Source of the DNA: Pseudomonadota bacterium
Lineage (GTDB): Bacteria > Myxococcota > Myxococcia > Myxococcales > Myxococcaceae
NCBI GenBank assembly: GCA_023426545.1
Contig: JAFAAN010000012.1
Coordinates: 42,104-106,103, forward strand
DNA: 64,000 nt
Reading direction: 5' to 3'
The position numbers and the translations under genes were made by a program. Each line of letters starts with the position of its first letter. Within the stretch, counting starts at the first letter, position 1. Positions 62,556-64,000 of the stretch are shown piece after piece. The notes below the pieces were generated by a model, which had not been told where the DNA came from, did no database searches, and saw only the letters and a list, made by a program, of their open reading frames with translations.

Positions 62556-63998
62556 ATGGCGGGACCCCTCACCACGTTCGTTTTGTCCGCAGTGCTGGCC
62601 GTGGCGCCAGGCGGGTTCACGTTCGAGGGCCGGAAGGCCAGCGCGAGAACCGAGCAGCCGGACGGCTTCTTCATCCAAGGTTCACTTCCCTTCACCGACC
62701 TGGCCGAGAGCGGCACCGGGAGCGCGTCGCTCTCGGTGGAGGACCGCGTGTCCCTGCCCGGCGCCACCTTCGGTGACAAGGGGCAGTTGGAGGCTTCTTT
62801 CCGTCTGGGCGCCACCGAGTACCGGGTGGAGCTGACGCAGCCGGGCTTCCCGCCGGAGCAGGCGGGAGGCCCGGGGGCTTCGGGGCCGCTGCCCCGGCCG
62901 CCGCCACACGCCATTGGCGGTGGTGTCCTGCTGGATGTGCCGCTCTACGGCGACAGTGGCCTGGGGTGGGCGGCGATGACGCGCACGCACGCCGCGGTGG
63001 CGATGTGGGGCGTGGGCAGCGTCTGGCGCAACGGGCAGTTGTTGACGGACACCGCCTTCGTGCACGCGGCGGCGCTGGCCGCGGGCGCATACGCGGATGA
63101 CGACACCCACCGGTTGCTGCGGCAGGCGCGCTACGACGACACGGAGCTGGTGGTGCTGGTGTGGAACCTGCCGCCGCAGCTCGAGCCGCGGGGCTTCATC
63201 CAGTTCGTGTTCGAGGACGTGGCCATCGAAGTGGATGGCGTGGCGGTGCGCTCGCGGCCCTTCGTGGAGAACACGGGCAATCCGCCGCTGAGCTGGAATG
63301 CGCTCACGCCGGTGCCTCCCGGTGCCACGGTGGGCGCGCCTGTCACCGCGTCCCCGCCGCCCGCGCCGTCGTCCACGGTTGGCACTTCAGGGGCGGTGGT
63401 GGGCGCCCCGCTCCAGGGCGCGGAGGCAGTGGCTCGGGTGGCAGTGCCCGGCCCGCCCACGCGAGGGCTCGCGACCACGCCCGTGCCGAGCGCAGCGGTA
63501 CCGGGGGCTCCCGTGGCGCCGGTGACGCCGGACATCATCAGCGGCGGGCTGTCCACGCAGGTGCCGTCACCTGGACCCGCGACGTTTTCGGGGCAGCTCC
63601 CGGCGGCGCCGCTCGACGGTACGGGCGCGCCGACGAGCAGTCCGGTGGGCACGGGCGCGTTCGCGACACCGCCCACCGTGTCCACGTTCGGCTCGTTCAC
63701 CGTGCAGCCACTGGCGCCGGGGGAGTTCGGGGCCTTCGTCGGGACGGGACAGTCGAGCGCGGGCATCATCGCCACCGAGCCGCCGCTGAACGCGAGCCCG
63801 GCCGCGCCGCCACCCGGACTGCTGAGCACGCCCGCGCCGCTCAATGGGGCTCCGCCTCCGCCGCTGCTGGGGACGCCGGCGCCGCTCAACGCGGGGCCCG
63901 CGATCCCGTTGCCCACGACGCCTTCCCCGGTGACAGGCCCCGCGACAACGGTGGCGCCAGCCCCCGCGGCCACGCCGGCGCCCGCGGCGGGGCCGTGA
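62556..63998 (+). CDS. Secreted protein with long Pro/Ala/Thr-rich tail
   Basis: A strong ribosome site (AAGGAGG) precedes the ATG. The 480-residue protein has a signal-like start (MAGPLTTFVLSAVLAVAPGG). A folded region (residues about 20-250) contains alternating strands and a YADDDTHRLLRQARYDDTELVVLVWNLPPQ segment. From about 255 to the end it is almost entirely Pro, Ala, Thr, Gly and Ser, including a repeat of LLxTPAPLNxxP near residues 422-448. That tail resembles an extended spacer crossing the cell wall or polysaccharide. No family recognised. The gene is complete; the stop codon is only two bases from the window end. Confidence 0.75.
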   Translation: MAGPLTTFVLSAVLAVAPGGFTFEGRKASARTEQPDGFFIQGSLPFTDLAESGTGSASLSVEDRVSLPGATFGDKGQLEASFRLGATEYRVELTQPGFPPEQAGGPGASGPLPRPPPHAIGGGVLLDVPLYGDSGLGWAAMTRTHAAVAMWGVGSVWRNGQLLTDTAFVHAAALAAGAYADDDTHRLLRQARYDDTELVVLVWNLPPQLEPRGFIQFVFEDVAIEVDGVAVRSRPFVENTGNPPLSWNALTPVPPGATVGAPVTASPPPAPSSTVGTSGAVVGAPLQGAEAVARVAVPGPPTRGLATTPVPSAAVPGAPVAPVTPDIISGGLSTQVPSPGPATFSGQLPAAPLDGTGAPTSSPVGTGAFATPPTVSTFGSFTVQPLAPGEFGAFVGTGQSSAGIIATEPPLNASPAAPPPGLLSTPAPLNGAPPPPLLGTPAPLNAGPAIPLPTTPSPVTGPATTVAPAPAATPAPAAGP

Positions 63999-64000
63999 CG

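Overview
The window is high-GC (roughly 70% by eye) delta-proteobacterial DNA that reads as Myxococcus, very probably M. xanthus or a close relative. The best markers are a 164-residue CdnL (CarD-family) protein, a Ser/Thr kinase with the HRDVSPQN catalytic loop, many secreted lipoproteins with long Ala/Pro/Gly-rich linkers, FHA proteins, and a large signalling operon. Coding density is high, with 43 protein genes (one cut by the left edge). I see no tRNA, rRNA, CRISPR array, insertion sequence or prophage; this looks like ordinary chromosomal backbone.

Region by region. 0-13 kb: start of a glycerophosphodiester phosphodiesterase, two lipoproteins, a membrane-anchored Ser/Thr kinase, a SprT-like metallopeptidase, a hypothetical protein, a polytopic membrane protein, a small secreted Cys-rich metallothionein-like protein, a methyltransferase, a zinc-ribbon protein and quinolinate synthase nadA. 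13.4-19.5 kb: a three-gene operon joined by 4-base start/stop overlaps, encoding a receiver-like/PilZ/acetyltransferase-like protein, a methyltransferase, and a hybrid kinase with two kinase cores around one receiver. 19.6-22.7 kb: two convergent POT peptide transporters. 23-29.4 kb: uvrA, with a LexA-like box in its promoter, and a large lipoprotein of ASH-type repeats plus a vWA domain. 29.4-34.5 kb: an ada-alkA fusion overlapping ogt, a metallophosphoesterase that closely parallels the RNA lariat debranching enzyme Dbr1, a PAP2 phosphatase and a double GNAT protein. 34.6-42.8 kb: addB, addA and purA. 42.9-54.4 kb: TPR, PH-like, FHA, DUF2071, outer-membrane barrel and CBM9-like proteins, comEC with a small partner gene, cdnL, and a second FHA protein. 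54.5-64 kb: cysS, an M28 peptidase, uvrB, uvrC, a DUF507 protein and a secreted Pro-rich protein.

The functional theme that stands out is DNA repair: all three UvrABC excinuclease subunits, the Ada-AlkA/Ogt alkylation pair and the AddAB end-processing nuclease fall within about 39 kb, beside the ComEC DNA-uptake channel. The observation I rate highest is the Dbr1-like phosphoesterase, because myxobacteria are the classic producers of msDNA, which carries the 2',5' branch that Dbr1 cleaves. That link is inference, not proof. Starts were moved from the longest frame wherever a lipoprotein signal, Shine-Dalgarno site, promoter or overlap argued for it; these choices are stated per gene.
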